NCBI RefSeq assembly: GCF_002838835.1
Contig: NZ_NHPP01000017.1
Span: 50,366-114,365 of the forward strand
Source of the DNA: Siphonobacter sp. SORGH_AS_0500
GTDB lineage: Bacteria; Bacteroidota; Bacteroidia; Cytophagales; Spirosomataceae
Length of the DNA: 64,000 bases
Reading direction: 5' to 3'
Part shown: positions 26,146 through 35,347 of the stretch, in pieces
How positions within the stretch are numbered: the stretch's first letter is position 1
Layout of the letters: each line of letters begins with the position of its first letter
Notes under the pieces: model-generated
Seen by the model: the letters and a program-made list of their open reading frames with translations, nothing else
Database searches by the model: none
What the model was told of the DNA's origin: nothing
Translations under genes and position numbers: made by a program

Positions 26146-27336
26146 TTAACGAAAAGAGAGGTATGAAAAGACTTCGCCAGCTGTAAATTCTGAACGATCT
26201 GCGGGTAATTCCAGAAACCCGGTACACGCCAATAAATTCGCGAAATCACCTGACCCTGACCCTTTGAGTGGGGTCGCCATCAATCGACCTTCTTCGTTAA
26301 AAGAAGCGGCAACGGTTAGAAAATACGTCAGCTCGGGTTTGAAAATGATCTTTTCTGAAAGAACGGCTTTCATTGGTGCGAGCGTGCCCTGCAACAAATA
26401 CGGTCGAACGTATTTCAGAAAACAGGCAAAGGTAGAAACGGGATTGCCGGGCAAAGCGAAAACGGCGTTTTGTCCTGCTCTAACTCCAAACCAGACGGGT
26501 TTACCGGGCCGCTGAGCTACTTTATGAAATTGTTTCTGAATCCCTAATTTCTCCAGCGTAGCGGGTACAAAATCCTTTTTACCGGCTGAAACGCCACCCG
26601 TCAGAATCAGAATTTCAAAGTTCTGTATTAATTCCGTTAACTTCTTTTCCAGTGATTCAGGATGATCGGGGAGGTGAAATAACTCACTGGCAAAACCCAT
26701 TTCCTGCAAAGCCGCCGCCAGTTGATACCCACTGGATTTACGAATTTGATGGGGGAGAGGAGTTACCTGAATATCAACCAACTCGTCGCCCGTTGAAATA
26801 ATAGCTACGCGTGGTTTTTTCTGAACCAATACCTGCGACTTACCCACGGAAGCCAGAATGCCAATCTCAGAAGAACCCAAGCGAATGCCAGCCTGTAATA
26901 ACACTTCACCCGCCCGACGGTCGCTTCCCTGGTGATGTACGTTTTGCTGCGGATTGACGTTTGTATTCAGAGCCGCAAATCGTTTATCTCCGTACTCTGA
27001 AAATGTTAAGTCTTCGTAACGAATGACCGTATTTGTATTCGATGGAAGAACCGCTCCCGTCATGACCTCGAGGGCTGAACCCCGTGAAGTGATCGTTTTA
27101 GGCGACTCTCCGGCGTATTGCGTTCCTTCAATTCGGAATAATCCTTCGGTAATGGGCGTATCAATCGAAACGGCGATACCATCCATTGTTACCCGATGGA
27201 AAGGAGGGAAATCACGGTCAGCCGTTATCGCTTCGGCCAGAATTCGGCGGTTGGCTAGCGGTAGAGGAATCGTTTCAGTACCCCAATCGATTTGATGGGC
27301 AGTGATGATCTGGGAGGCTTCTTCAACAGAAATCAT
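26146..27336 (-). CDS. moeA: molybdopterin molybdenumtransferase MoeA
   Basis: Inserts molybdate into adenylated molybdopterin, the last step of molybdenum cofactor synthesis. About 396 residues from the ATG at 27336 (the frame opens two codons earlier at a TTG). Motifs are FPPFHRVTMDGIAV, VMTGAVLP, AIISTGDELV, LILTGGVSAGKKDFV and FALPGNPVSTFACFLKYVRP, plus the C-terminal MoeA domain IV. It is on the minus strand, upstream of the epimerase gene. Other cofactor genes in this window (moaC, mobA) lie 3-4 kb away on the other strand, so the pathway is not one operon. Confidence 0.95.
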   Translation of the reverse strand: MISVEEASQIITAHQIDWGTETIPLPLANRRILAEAITADRDFPPFHRVTMDGIAVSIDTPITEGLFRIEGTQYAGESPKTITSRGSALEVMTGAVLPSNTNTVIRYEDLTFSEYGDKRFAALNTNVNPQQNVHHQGSDRRAGEVLLQAGIRLGSSEIGILASVGKSQVLVQKKPRVAIISTGDELVDIQVTPLPHQIRKSSGYQLAAALQEMGFASELFHLPDHPESLEKKLTELIQNFEILILTGGVSAGKKDFVPATLEKLGIQKQFHKVAQRPGKPVWFGVRAGQNAVFALPGNPVSTFACFLKYVRPYLLQGTLAPMKAVLSEKIIFKPELTYFLTVAASFNEEGRLMATPLKGSGSGDFANLLACTGFLELPADRSEFTAGEVFSYLSFR

Positions 27337-27467
27337 AAGCAAAGGCGTAAAAAAAGGAATATCAAAGATGGCAGAGTAGACTTATTCAAGCAATGCTTCC
27401 GGCCCGAATGCTTTTAAATATTGAATTTCTTGGCTCTATTTGTAAGTTAGGTAGCCTCGGAAAGGTT

Positions 27468-27475
27468 TACATTTG
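27468..27475 (+). promoter_or_regulatory. -7 box (TACATTTG) upstream of DPP-IV-type peptidase
   Basis: Exact TAnnTTTG match, with a TTG (27440-27442) at a rather long 25-nt distance. It predicts a start near 27482 and a leader of about 57 nt. Confidence 0.5.
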
Positions 27476-27538
27476 AAGGTACTTTCTGTAAAAAGCCCCA
27501 AACTCCCATCTCAATAAGCTTAAGACTAACCAGTTTTT

Positions 27539-29752
27539 ATGAGAAAACCATTTTCCCTCATTGCATTACTTGTTTTTATAAGTACGGTCTGTGCCATTGC
27601 TCAGCCCTCTGCTGAACCGTATGGCCCCCAAGCTTTGACTATTCTGGATGCCCGTAAGTTTCACTGGTCGCCCGATGGAAATGCTTACCTGAATTTTCAG
27701 GGAGGCGAGTTAGTTCAGACGGACGTTAAAACCGGAGCGAAAACTACGCTGGTAACAAAACAGCAATTAACTCCTGCTGGAGCGAGTGAGCCTCTGCGAG
27801 TGCAGGCCTTTGATTACTTGCCTACGCTTAAAAAATTATTGATCTACACCAATGGCAAGCGGGTGTGGCGTTATGCTACCCGTGGTGATTATTACCTGCT
27901 GGACATGGCGGGTAACTCCCTTAAGAAGCTGGGACAGTCGCTGCCCGAAAGCTCTCTGATGTTTGCGAAAGTTTCGCCCGATGGTTCTCAGGTGGCCTAT
28001 GTTTCCAAGCATAACCTTTATGTAGAGGATTTAAAGTCAGGAGCGATTAAGCCTTTGACGACTGACGGAACAGATCGGTTGATTAACGGGACGTTTGACT
28101 GGGTTTATGAAGAAGAACTGGATTGTCGCGACGGATTTCGCTGGTCGCCCGATAGCAAGCGAATTGCCTTCTGGACGGTAGATGCCCGTAAGATTCGTAA
28201 TTTCCTGATGATGAATAATACGGACTCTACGTATTCTTTTAACGTTCCCGTAGAATATCCTAAAGCAGGAGAGAAGCCTTCTCCGACGTTTGTCAAAACG
28301 GTTGAAGTGGCAACGGGTAAGATTACACCCATCCAGATTCCCGGCGAGCCGGATAACAACCTGTTACCCCGCATGGAGTGGATTCCTGGAAGTTCGGAGT
28401 TATTAATCCAGCAACTCAATCGTCGTCAGCAGGAGAGTACCTTATACGTAGCGGACGGAACCACTGGAGCGGCGAAAGTGATTAATAAAGAAACCGACGA
28501 TGCCTGGGTAGATGTTCGGAGTAACTGGTCAGAAAGTGAAGTGACGAACTGGCACTGGCTCGCGGGTAACAAAGAGTTTTTATACCTGAGCGAAAAAGGC
28601 GGCTGGCGTCAGTTATATAAAGTGACGAAAGAGGGTAAAGAAACGTTGCTTTCAAAAGAACCTTATGACATTATTAATGTCTATGCAGTCGATGAAAAAA
28701 ATGGGTATGTGTACTTTGCTGCTTCCCCTACGAATGCAACTCAGCAATATTTATACCGTCTGAAACTGAATGGAAAAGGAAATGCGGAACGCTTAACGCC
28801 AGCAAAATACGCAGGGACGAACGATTACGAGATCTCTCCGAACGGTTTATGGGCTAGTCATTCGTTTTCTTCGGCAAATATTCAGCCTACTGGGGGTTTT
28901 ATCTCCCTGCCTACGCATAAGCCAGCCGATGGGAAAACTGAGCCTGAGTTGAAAGCGGGTCGAATGAAAGTAGAATTTTTCCAGGTAAAAACATCCGAAG
29001 GAACCGTTATGGATGGCTGGATGGTGAAACCTGCCAACTTCGATTCTACGAAGAAATATCCCGTTGTCTTTTACGTGTATGGCGAACCCGCTTCGGCGAC
29101 GGTAGTCGATCGTTTTGGCTCGGGTTACAATCGTCTGTTCCAGGGAAATATGGCCGATCAGGGCTACATCTATATTTCGCTGGATAACCGCGGAACTCCT
29201 GCTCCGAAAGGTCGGGCTTGGCGGAAAGCGATTTACCGTAACAACGGAATCGTGAACACCAAAGACCAGGGACTGGCTACGCAGGAAATTGTAAAATGGC
29301 CATTTATCGATAAAAATCGCGTAGCCATTTGGGGCTGGAGCGGCGGTGGCATGTCTACGTTAAATGCTCTCATGCAGTATCCTGATTTGTACCAGACGGG
29401 CATTGCTATTGCGGCTATTTCGGATCTGCACTTGTATGATAACATCTACGAAGAGCGGTACATGGGTATTCCTTCGGAAGCTCAGGCTGATTATGCCAAG
29501 GGATCACCGATCAGTCACGTTAAAAACCTGAAAGGAAACCTGTTGTACATCCACGGAACGGGTGACGATAACGTGCATTACCAAAACGCGGAAGTGCTGA
29601 TTAACCATTTGATCAAGGCAGGTAAGTTGTTTAGTCTGATGATTTATCCGAATCGCAGTCACAGCATCTCCGAAGGTGAAGGAACGTCTCAGCACTTGTC
29701 AAAAACCTATACGGACTTCTTGCTGAAGAACTGCCCTCCGGGAGCAAAATAA
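27539..29752 (+). CDS. dipeptidyl-peptidase IV-type serine peptidase (S9B)
   Basis: 737 residues with signal peptide MRKPFSLIALLVFISTVCAI(AQ), so periplasmic. It cuts X-Pro or X-Ala dipeptides from peptide N-termini. A beta-propeller (about 30-500) carries the double-glutamate motif that binds the free N-terminus (FDWVYEEELDCRDGF). The alpha/beta-hydrolase domain has serine S601 in WGWSGGGMST (the usual GWSYGG Tyr is Gly), Asp in GTGDDNVHY (near 676-677) and His H708 in NRSHSI. Length and order fit DPP-IV. Monocistronic, with its own promoter box and a UUCG-loop terminator. Confidence 0.93.
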   Translation: MRKPFSLIALLVFISTVCAIAQPSAEPYGPQALTILDARKFHWSPDGNAYLNFQGGELVQTDVKTGAKTTLVTKQQLTPAGASEPLRVQAFDYLPTLKKLLIYTNGKRVWRYATRGDYYLLDMAGNSLKKLGQSLPESSLMFAKVSPDGSQVAYVSKHNLYVEDLKSGAIKPLTTDGTDRLINGTFDWVYEEELDCRDGFRWSPDSKRIAFWTVDARKIRNFLMMNNTDSTYSFNVPVEYPKAGEKPSPTFVKTVEVATGKITPIQIPGEPDNNLLPRMEWIPGSSELLIQQLNRRQQESTLYVADGTTGAAKVINKETDDAWVDVRSNWSESEVTNWHWLAGNKEFLYLSEKGGWRQLYKVTKEGKETLLSKEPYDIINVYAVDEKNGYVYFAASPTNATQQYLYRLKLNGKGNAERLTPAKYAGTNDYEISPNGLWASHSFSSANIQPTGGFISLPTHKPADGKTEPELKAGRMKVEFFQVKTSEGTVMDGWMVKPANFDSTKKYPVVFYVYGEPASATVVDRFGSGYNRLFQGNMADQGYIYISLDNRGTPAPKGRAWRKAIYRNNGIVNTKDQGLATQEIVKWPFIDKNRVAIWGWSGGGMSTLNALMQYPDLYQTGIAIAAISDLHLYDNIYEERYMGIPSEAQADYAKGSPISHVKNLKGNLLYIHGTGDDNVHYQNAEVLINHLIKAGKLFSLMIYPNRSHSISEGEGTSQHLSKTYTDFLLKNCPPGAK

Positions 29753-29786
29753 GCGTATTGCATTCTACCAGGAATCGCTTAGATTT

Positions 29787-29813
29787 GGCAACGCTTCGGC
29801 GTTGCCATTTTTA
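29787..29813 (+). terminator. terminator with UUCG tetraloop after the peptidase gene
   Basis: GGCAACGC-TTCG-GCGTTGCC followed by ATTTTTATTT. It shows that translation of the next gene cannot begin at the in-frame TTG at 29802, which lies inside this stem. Confidence 0.9.
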
Positions 29814-29840
29814 TTTCTTACCTTCTTAAGCCGCAATGCA

Positions 29841-30407
29841 ATGAGTACGAGTGAACCTTTTGCTTATGAAGCAATCTTGAAAGATACCCAGGACTCTGGC
29901 TTTACGATGGCCTCTGAGCCACTGACGGGTTCTTTGCTTCGGACGCTGGCTGCCACCAAACCCGGTGGAAAATTTCTGGAATTAGGTACGGGTACGGGAT
30001 TATCTACCAGTTGGATTCTCGCCGGAATGGATGCGGCATCGACATTGATTTCGGTTGATAATGATCCTAAATTTCTGGAGATTGCGGAACGTCACCTTCA
30101 CAGTGATGAGCGACTTACACTGGTACGAGCCGATGCGGGAGGATGGCTGGAAGCGAATGCGGAGGAGTCATTCGACTATATCTTTGCGGATACCTGGCAC
30201 GGGAAATACCTGTTACTGGACGAAACACTGGCTCTATTGAAACCGGGTGGTTTATACATCATCGATGACTTATTACCGCAACCCAACTGGCCCGAAGGAC
30301 ACGATATCAAGGCACATTTATTAAAAGAACGCCTCCTTTCAGAACCCCAACTCTGGATTACCCAACAAGATTGGGCCACGGGTATTATGATTGGGGTGAA
30401 AAAATAA
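29841..30407 (+). CDS. class I SAM-dependent O-methyltransferase
   Basis: 188 residues from ATG 29841; the frame extends to 29802, but that codon is in the preceding terminator. Rossmann motifs are FLELGTGTGLSTSWIL (SAM glycine loop), LISVDNDPKF (acidic residue that binds ribose) and FDYIFADTWHGKYLLLDETL followed by LLKPGGLYIIDDLLPQ. These fit the catechol/caffeoyl-CoA O-methyltransferase-like group; substrate unknown. It lies upstream of moaC with an inverted repeat between them, so one transcript is possible. Confidence 0.85.
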   Translation: MSTSEPFAYEAILKDTQDSGFTMASEPLTGSLLRTLAATKPGGKFLELGTGTGLSTSWILAGMDAASTLISVDNDPKFLEIAERHLHSDERLTLVRADAGGWLEANAEESFDYIFADTWHGKYLLLDETLALLKPGGLYIIDDLLPQPNWPEGHDIKAHLLKERLLSEPQLWITQQDWATGIMIGVKK

Positions 30408-30411
30408 GGGA

Positions 30412-30481
30412 GTTTTGAGTTTAGAGTTGTTGGTTTTGAGTTATTGAAACATTAACATTTTAACAACTCTAAACTCAAAAC
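30412..30481. repeat. intergenic inverted repeat, 20-bp perfect arms (GTTTTGAGTTTAGAG type)
   Basis: 30412-30431 is the perfect reverse complement of 30462-30481, with extra half-copies of GTTTTGAGTT beside each arm. It starts just after the methyltransferase stop and ends before moaC, and is related to 4426-4520. Confidence 0.85.
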
Positions 30482-30500
30482 CAACAAACTCAAAACTAGC

Positions 30501-30971
30501 ATGCCTCTTTCTCATATAGACGAAAATGCGAACCCTACGATGGTGGATGTGGGGGACAAGCTGATTACCCGCCGGACGGCTACGGCCCGGAGTCTGGTTT
30601 TATTACCCCCAGCCGTGCTGGAAGCTTTGCAGGATGGTGAAATTAAAACCAAGAAAGGCCCTGTGTTTCATACCGCCATCATTGCCGGAACGATGGGGGC
30701 GAAGAAGACTTCGGAACTAATCCCCTTCTGTCATCCGCTGGGACTGGATTCCTGTAAGTTCAAAATTGAAGTCATGGGTAATCAGGTGCAAATTGATTGT
30801 ACCTGTGCTCTGGAAGCCAAAACCGGGGTAGAAATGGAAGCCCTGACGGGAGCCTCTATCGCCGCTCTGACGATTTATGACATGTGCAAAGCTTTATCTC
30901 ACGATATCGTTATTCAAGAAACCCGGTTACTCACCAAAACAGGCGGAAAATCTGATTTTCAATCAAAATAG
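30501..30971 (+). CDS. moaC: cyclic pyranopterin monophosphate synthase MoaC
   Basis: With MoaA, turns GTP into cyclic pyranopterin phosphate, the first step of molybdenum cofactor synthesis. The 156 residues are typical. Motifs are MVDVGDKLITRRTATA, TAIIAGTMGAKKTSELIPFC with HPL after it, and KTGVEMEALTGASIAALTIY; the conserved Lys and His residues of the active site are present. It lies between two inverted-repeat elements. mobA follows 236 nt later. Confidence 0.96.
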   Translation: MPLSHIDENANPTMVDVGDKLITRRTATARSLVLLPPAVLEALQDGEIKTKKGPVFHTAIIAGTMGAKKTSELIPFCHPLGLDSCKFKIEVMGNQVQIDCTCALEAKTGVEMEALTGASIAALTIYDMCKALSHDIVIQETRLLTKTGGKSDFQSK

Positions 30972-31186
30972 ATTGTTTGAGGAGGTTTGAATGGTTTTGA
31001 AATCGTTTGATTTTCTGAAAAACCATAGCCCTGGAGGGGTTCAATACGAATAGCCCCGGATGTATCGGTTCGTTGTCATATCCTATATGTTACTCTTCCC
31101 CGGATTACATCCGGGGCTACCCATATTAAACCCCGCTGGGGTTATTAAAAGCTGGGTTTATTAAAAAACGATCAAACCTTCTCAAA
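30972..31186. repeat. nested inverted-repeat (MITE-like) element between moaC and mobA
   Basis: The inner arms 31027-31063 and 31107-31143 are imperfect reverse complements, with a 12-bp perfect core (AGCCCCGGATGT / ACATCCGGGGCT). Outer arms rich in GTTTGA (30972-31012) match 31164-31186 in reverse. The whole would fold into one long hairpin. No coding capacity. Confidence 0.75.
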
Positions 31187-31206
31187 TTAACCCAAGTCAA
31201 AGTGAA

Positions 31207-31779
31207 ATGAAGCAATTACCACCGCTTTGGGGATTGGTGCTGGCTGGGGGGCAAAGTTCCCGCATGGGGCAGGACAAGGCCTGGTTGAGTTACCACGACA
31301 TGCCTCAGTGGCAGTACGTACAGAAGCTGTTACAAAAGGTTTGTGAGCGGGTATATCTTTCCATGAATCCTTCTCAACCATCCGTTTCGGGCGAGTTAGT
31401 AATCACCGATCAATACGCGGAGCAGGGGCCAATGGGCGGGTTAATGTCCGCCATAGGAACCAATTCTGAAGTGGCCTGGTTAGTAATGGCGGTAGATATG
31501 CCTGTCGTAACCGAAGAAACCTTACGTTTTTTGTCGACTCATCGGAACCCTGCATGTGCGGCAACGGTTTATAGAACTTCTGATAATCAGATAGAACCAT
31601 TATTGGCCATTTATGAGCCGTCTAGTTTTTCATCGATTCATACTTTATTTGAAAAAAAAGCATTAAGCTTGCAGAAATTTCTAGGGACATCAGACGTTAC
31701 TTTCCTGAGTCCGCCCAAGCCCTCAGAGTTAATCAGTATAGATACCCCCGAAGCCTACCGATACTGGAATAAGCATTAA
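31207..31779 (+). CDS. mobA: molybdenum cofactor guanylyltransferase MobA
   Basis: Attaches GMP from GTP to molybdopterin to make the dinucleotide cofactor of DMSO-reductase-type enzymes. 190 residues. Signature LVLAGGQSSRMGQDKAWL at the N-terminus (nucleotide binding), GPMGGLMSAI, and the VMAVDMPVVTEETL metal-binding aspartate. The end reads LISIDTPEAYRYW, as in the family. The presence of mobA with moaC and moeA shows that the organism makes a molybdoenzyme cofactor. Confidence 0.93.
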   Translation: MKQLPPLWGLVLAGGQSSRMGQDKAWLSYHDMPQWQYVQKLLQKVCERVYLSMNPSQPSVSGELVITDQYAEQGPMGGLMSAIGTNSEVAWLVMAVDMPVVTEETLRFLSTHRNPACAATVYRTSDNQIEPLLAIYEPSSFSSIHTLFEKKALSLQKFLGTSDVTFLSPPKPSELISIDTPEAYRYWNKH

Positions 31780-31807
31780 GCTTTCTCTTCAGATTCTCCG
31801 CTAAGGT

Positions 31808-32971
31808 TTGCAATCCCATAGATTACGATTGGAACAGTTTCAGGAATTTTTAAACAAGTATCTTCCAGGAAACGACTGGCTCAATTTTTTAGGATTCTTT
31901 GTTATCCTTGCTACTGGAACGCTCTTTCGCCGTTTTATTGGCAAAAAGCTGAGTCAGATCACCTTCGGAATCGTTCGAAGGGTATCCCGGGAAAATGAAG
32001 TAACGGTTCAGGAGTTTGTTACTTTATTGGGGCGACCTCTGGAATATGTCTTTTTGCTGGTCATTGCTTTTTTTGCCTTTGATCTCATACATATCCCTAC
32101 CCAGTGGGAGCTGGCTCATCCAACGGAATTTGGCCTTCGCCTTATTTTTCTCAGAGGATACAAAAGTTTACTCATTCTGGCCCTAACGTGGGTTCTGATT
32201 CGTTTTGTGAAGTTTCTGGCGATTGTTTTTACCCGTCGGGCAGAACGAACGGACACGAAAATGGATGATCAGCTGGTGCCTTTTCTAACAGACATCATCA
32301 TTGCATTGATCGTCATTGTGGCGGGGCTGATTATAACGGGCAAGGTATTTAATATTGACGTCGCCACGTTAATCACCGGATTGGGAATTGGCGGTATCGC
32401 TATTGCTTTGGCGGCCCGCGAAACGCTGGAAAACCTGCTTGCGTCGTTTACCATTTTTATGGACGGCTCATTCGTAGTAGGAGACGCCGTACAGATCGGG
32501 ACGATGACAGGCGATGTAGAAAAAATAGGTTTCCGCAGTACGCGTATACGTACGGTAGATGGCAGTCTGGTAACCGTACCCAATCGTCTGATTGTCTCAC
32601 AGGTATTAGAAAACCTTACTCAGCGTGAATTCCGACGGGCCAAGTATACGATCCGGCTGGATTTAAGTACCTCTTCCGAACGGTTAAGAGCGGTAATTTC
32701 TGATATTCAGGACGCAATTGACGTTCATGAATTTACAAAAAACAAACCTGGTGTCATACGTTTTGATGCCTTCGGCGATCAGTCCTTCGACGTACTGATT
32801 ATCTATTTTGTAGAAACCCGGGACATTCGCACGTTTAACCGAATCAAGGAAGAAATTAATTTCAAGATTATGCAAATCGTTTTAACCCATAAAGTTCGCT
32901 TTGCCAATCCTATCAGTACCGTTTATTTGAAAAACGATTTTATCAATAACTCTGGCGATAACTCGCTGTAA
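31808..32971 (+). CDS. small-conductance mechanosensitive channel, MscS family
   Basis: 387 residues. Four hydrophobic segments (WLNFLGFFVILATGTLF, YVFLLVIAFFAFDLI, LLILALTWVLIRFV, IIIALIVIVAGLIITG) come before the pore-lining helix with the Gly/Ala pattern GLGIGGIAIALAARETLEN. The beta domain follows (GSFVVGDAVQIGTMTGDVEK, TVDGSLVTVPNRLIVSQVLE) and then an alpha/beta cytoplasmic end. It opens under membrane tension to release solutes after osmotic downshock. No early ATG exists; the TTG at 31808 or a second TTG at 31829 is the likely start. It lies 28 nt after mobA. Confidence 0.9.
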   Translation: MQSHRLRLEQFQEFLNKYLPGNDWLNFLGFFVILATGTLFRRFIGKKLSQITFGIVRRVSRENEVTVQEFVTLLGRPLEYVFLLVIAFFAFDLIHIPTQWELAHPTEFGLRLIFLRGYKSLLILALTWVLIRFVKFLAIVFTRRAERTDTKMDDQLVPFLTDIIIALIVIVAGLIITGKVFNIDVATLITGLGIGGIAIALAARETLENLLASFTIFMDGSFVVGDAVQIGTMTGDVEKIGFRSTRIRTVDGSLVTVPNRLIVSQVLENLTQREFRRAKYTIRLDLSTSSERLRAVISDIQDAIDVHEFTKNKPGVIRFDAFGDQSFDVLIIYFVETRDIRTFNRIKEEINFKIMQIVLTHKVRFANPISTVYLKNDFINNSGDNSL

Positions 32972-32993
32972 CAAAAAAGTTTAGGTTGAGATA

Positions 32994-33025
32994 TTGACAA
33001 AATGCTTTCGTCCGTTTTACCTTTG
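32994..33025 (+). promoter_or_regulatory. strong Bacteroidota promoter for rho
   Basis: TTG (32994-32996), a 21-nt spacer and TACCTTTG (33018-33025) form an exact TTG-N(19-21)-TAnnTTTG promoter. Transcription should start near 33032, giving a leader of about 170 nt before rho. Confidence 0.75.
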
Positions 33026-33031
33026 CAACTC

Positions 33032-33201
33032 ATTCACCAATGCGACGCATCTCCAGACGCTGGTACGCTCTCCTTCCCCAATCGTTGTAGTAGCTTTTAC
33101 CCTTCTGTGAATGAATCAAAAACAACTCAAGCATTTTTTCTATTTCACCCCACCATATTAATTTTCTATTCCGGCACGGCCGCGATTGATACGTTATTTT
33201 C
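33032..33201 (+). promoter_or_regulatory. long C-rich leader of rho, possible autoregulatory rut region
   Basis: About 170 nt between the predicted start and the rho ATG. Stretches are rich in C and poor in G (around 33050-33085 and 33140-33165), as expected for Rho loading sites. rho is autoregulated by termination in its leader in other bacteria; applying that here is inference. Confidence 0.4.
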
Positions 33202-35040
33202 ATGTATACATCAGAAGAGCTGAGTTTGCGGCTGCTGTCAGAATTGAGGGCAATCGCAAGGGAGTTGAGTATATCTAATCCCACCCAATTGTCCAAATCT
33301 GATCTCATTGCTAAAATTCTAGAAAGACAGGTCGAACAGAAAAAGCCTGCCAGTACCACTCATATGCCAGCAGCCTCCGATAAACCCCGGGCTCGGCGTA
33401 CGCGGAAAGTGGCCGAAGAACAGGAGGTAACTCCCGCTCCGGTAGCCCAGCCCGTCGTTGCTGAATCACCCGTCGTTGAAACTCCTGCGGCTCCGGTTGA
33501 ACCCGTTTCAACTGAAAATCAGGATAATCGACACAAACGTACCCGCATTCGTCGCGGTAACTCAGACGAGAAAATCCCAGAAGCTTCTACTTCCACTCTG
33601 GAAGCTGCGGAAGAACAAAAAAATCAGCAAGATTCGGCTTTTGAGCCCATTGATGAAATGGAAATTCCGGCTGAATTAGCGAATGATTTTTCTTTAGACG
33701 AGGCGTATCAGGCCACTATGGAAGTAATGCCTGAGCCTCAGACGGCCGCCGTTCAGGCTCCTAATCCTGAAACGGGTGCACGTCCGAACAATCGGGAAAA
33801 CCGTGAACCTCGCGACCGGGAAGGACGTACCGATGAAAATGGACAGCCTTTACAGCCCAATCCTCGCTCGCAGCAAATGCAGCAGCAGGTGAAGCGTAAC
33901 TATAACCAGCACATTCGGGAGTTCGACGGATTAATTGAAAACGAAGGAGTTCTGGAAATTATGTCAGACGGAGGATACGGCTTTTTGCGTTCCGCTGATT
34001 ATAACTACCTGGCTTCTCCCGATGATATTTATGTATCTCCTTCTCAGATTAAATTATTTGGTCTGAAAACGGGAGACACCGTTCGGGGAGCGATTCGTCC
34101 TCCCAAAGAAGGGGAGAAGTATTTTGCCCTGTTACGAGTGGAATCCGTTAACGGAAAAACCACCGAAGAGATTCGGGACCGTATTCCTTTTGAATACTTA
34201 ACTCCCTTATTCCCAACGGAAAAATTAAATCTGTTTACCTCGGGTCGCGAAAATTCTACCCGTATCCTTGATCTGTTTGCTCCCATTGGGAAAGGTCAGC
34301 GGGGGATGATCGTAGCTCAGCCTAAAACGGGTAAAACGGTATTACTGAAAGAAATTGCCAACGCCATTGCCCGTAACCACCCCGAAGTGTTCCTGTTGAT
34401 CCTGCTGATTGACGAACGCCCGGAAGAGGTAACGGATATGCAGCGAAGTGTAAAGGCGGAGGTCATCTCCTCTACGTTCGATGAGCAGGCCGATCGCCAT
34501 GTGAAAGTATCGAGCATGGTATTGGAAAAAGCCAAACGTATGGTAGAATGCGGTCACGATGTCGTTATTCTGCTGGATTCTATTACTCGTCTGGCTCGTG
34601 CGTATAATACGGTCGTTCCATCTTCGGGTAAAATCCTTTCGGGTGGGGTAGACGCCAACGCTCTTCATAAACCCAAACGCTTCTTCGGTGCAGCTCGTAA
34701 TGTGGAGAACGGAGGTTCATTAACTATTATCGCTACTGCTCTAATCGAAACGGGAAGCCGGATGGATGAGGTGATCTTTGAGGAATTCAAAGGTACGGGT
34801 AACATGGAACTTCAGTTGGATCGGAAACTCTCGAATCGTCGGATTTTCCCAGCTATCGATGTTCCTGCTTCCGGTACTCGTCGCGAGGATCTGCTTATGG
34901 ATCCCGAAACGCTCAAACGAGTATGGATTTTACGCAAATATATGTCCGATATGAATTCCGTAGAATCAATGGAATTCCTGCTGGAAAAAATGCGGGGAAC
35001 CCGTTCAAACGAAGAGTTCTTACTCTCAATGAATCGATAA
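33202..35040 (+). CDS. rho: transcription termination factor Rho
   Basis: Hexameric RNA helicase that ends transcription. 612 residues, longer than E. coli Rho (419). An N-terminal SAP-like Rho_N helix bundle (1-45: [14 protein letters not shown]) is followed by an acidic, Pro- and Arg-rich insertion (about 50-235) typical of Bacteroidota. The RNA-binding cold-shock-like domain comes next ([30 protein letters not shown]), then the ATPase with Walker A PKTGKT (374-379), [17 protein letters not shown] and [11 protein letters not shown]. The C-terminal Q-loop/R-loop region is normal. Start ATG 33202; promoter at 32994. Confidence 0.97.
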   Translation: MYTSEELSLRLLSELRAIARELSISNPTQLSKSDLIAKILERQVEQKKPASTTHMPAASDKPRARRTRKVAEEQEVTPAPVAQPVVAESPVVETPAAPVEPVSTENQDNRHKRTRIRRGNSDEKIPEASTSTLEAAEEQKNQQDSAFEPIDEMEIPAELANDFSLDEAYQATMEVMPEPQTAAVQAPNPETGARPNNRENREPRDREGRTDENGQPLQPNPRSQQMQQQVKRNYNQHIREFDGLIENEGVLEIMSDGGYGFLRSADYNYLASPDDIYVSPSQIKLFGLKTGDTVRGAIRPPKEGEKYFALLRVESVNGKTTEEIRDRIPFEYLTPLFPTEKLNLFTSGRENSTRILDLFAPIGKGQRGMIVAQPKTGKTVLLKEIANAIARNHPEVFLLILLIDERPEEVTDMQRSVKAEVISSTFDEQADRHVKVSSMVLEKAKRMVECGHDVVILLDSITRLARAYNTVVPSSGKILSGGVDANALHKPKRFFGAARNVENGGSLTIIATALIETGSRMDEVIFEEFKGTGNMELQLDRKLSNRRIFPAIDVPASGTRREDLLMDPETLKRVWILRKYMSDMNSVESMEFLLEKMRGTRSNEEFLLSMNR

Positions 35041-35045
35041 TACTA

Positions 35046-35137
35046 GCGTTTGAGTGTTTGATTTCGTTTAAGAAAAGTTTAAAGAGGTTTTAGTGATTAA
35101 AACATTTTCAAACCTTACGAAACGAAATCAAACGTTC
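35046..35137. repeat. imperfect intergenic inverted repeat (GTTTGATTTCGTTT arms) after rho
   Basis: GTTTGATTTCGTTT (about 35056-35069) has its exact reverse complement at about 35120-35133, and the flanks pair imperfectly. It follows the rho stop directly and precedes the terminator. It resembles the other GTTTGA-rich hairpins in the window. Confidence 0.7.
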
Positions 35138-35145
35138 AAATGTAG

Positions 35146-35179
35146 AAAAGAGCCTTACCTACAGGTGAGGCTCTTTTTT
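35146..35179 (+). terminator. terminator after rho
   Basis: AAAAGAGCCT (35146-35155) pairs with AGGCTCTTTT (35168-35177), with an inner ACCT/AGGT stem. It is followed by more T. Confidence 0.88.
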
Positions 35180-35255
35180 ATAACCTTTTCGGGTAAGCCT
35201 GAGTTATTATTATAGGCATATTTAACAAATGGCTTCGTTAGTGAACAAACAGAAG

Positions 35256-35263
35256 TACATTTG
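35256..35263 (+). promoter_or_regulatory. -7 box (TACATTTG) for the OmpA operon
   Basis: Exact TAnnTTTG, about 85 nt before the ATG at 35348. At the -33 position only TTC is found, so it is a partial promoter match. Confidence 0.45.
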
Positions 35264-35347
35264 TAAATGTCGACGAATTCTTAAGTGTTTTCGAACTAAT
35301 CTTCCATTCGTTCGCTCAGAACTTTTCATTTTATCTAACGATTTGTT

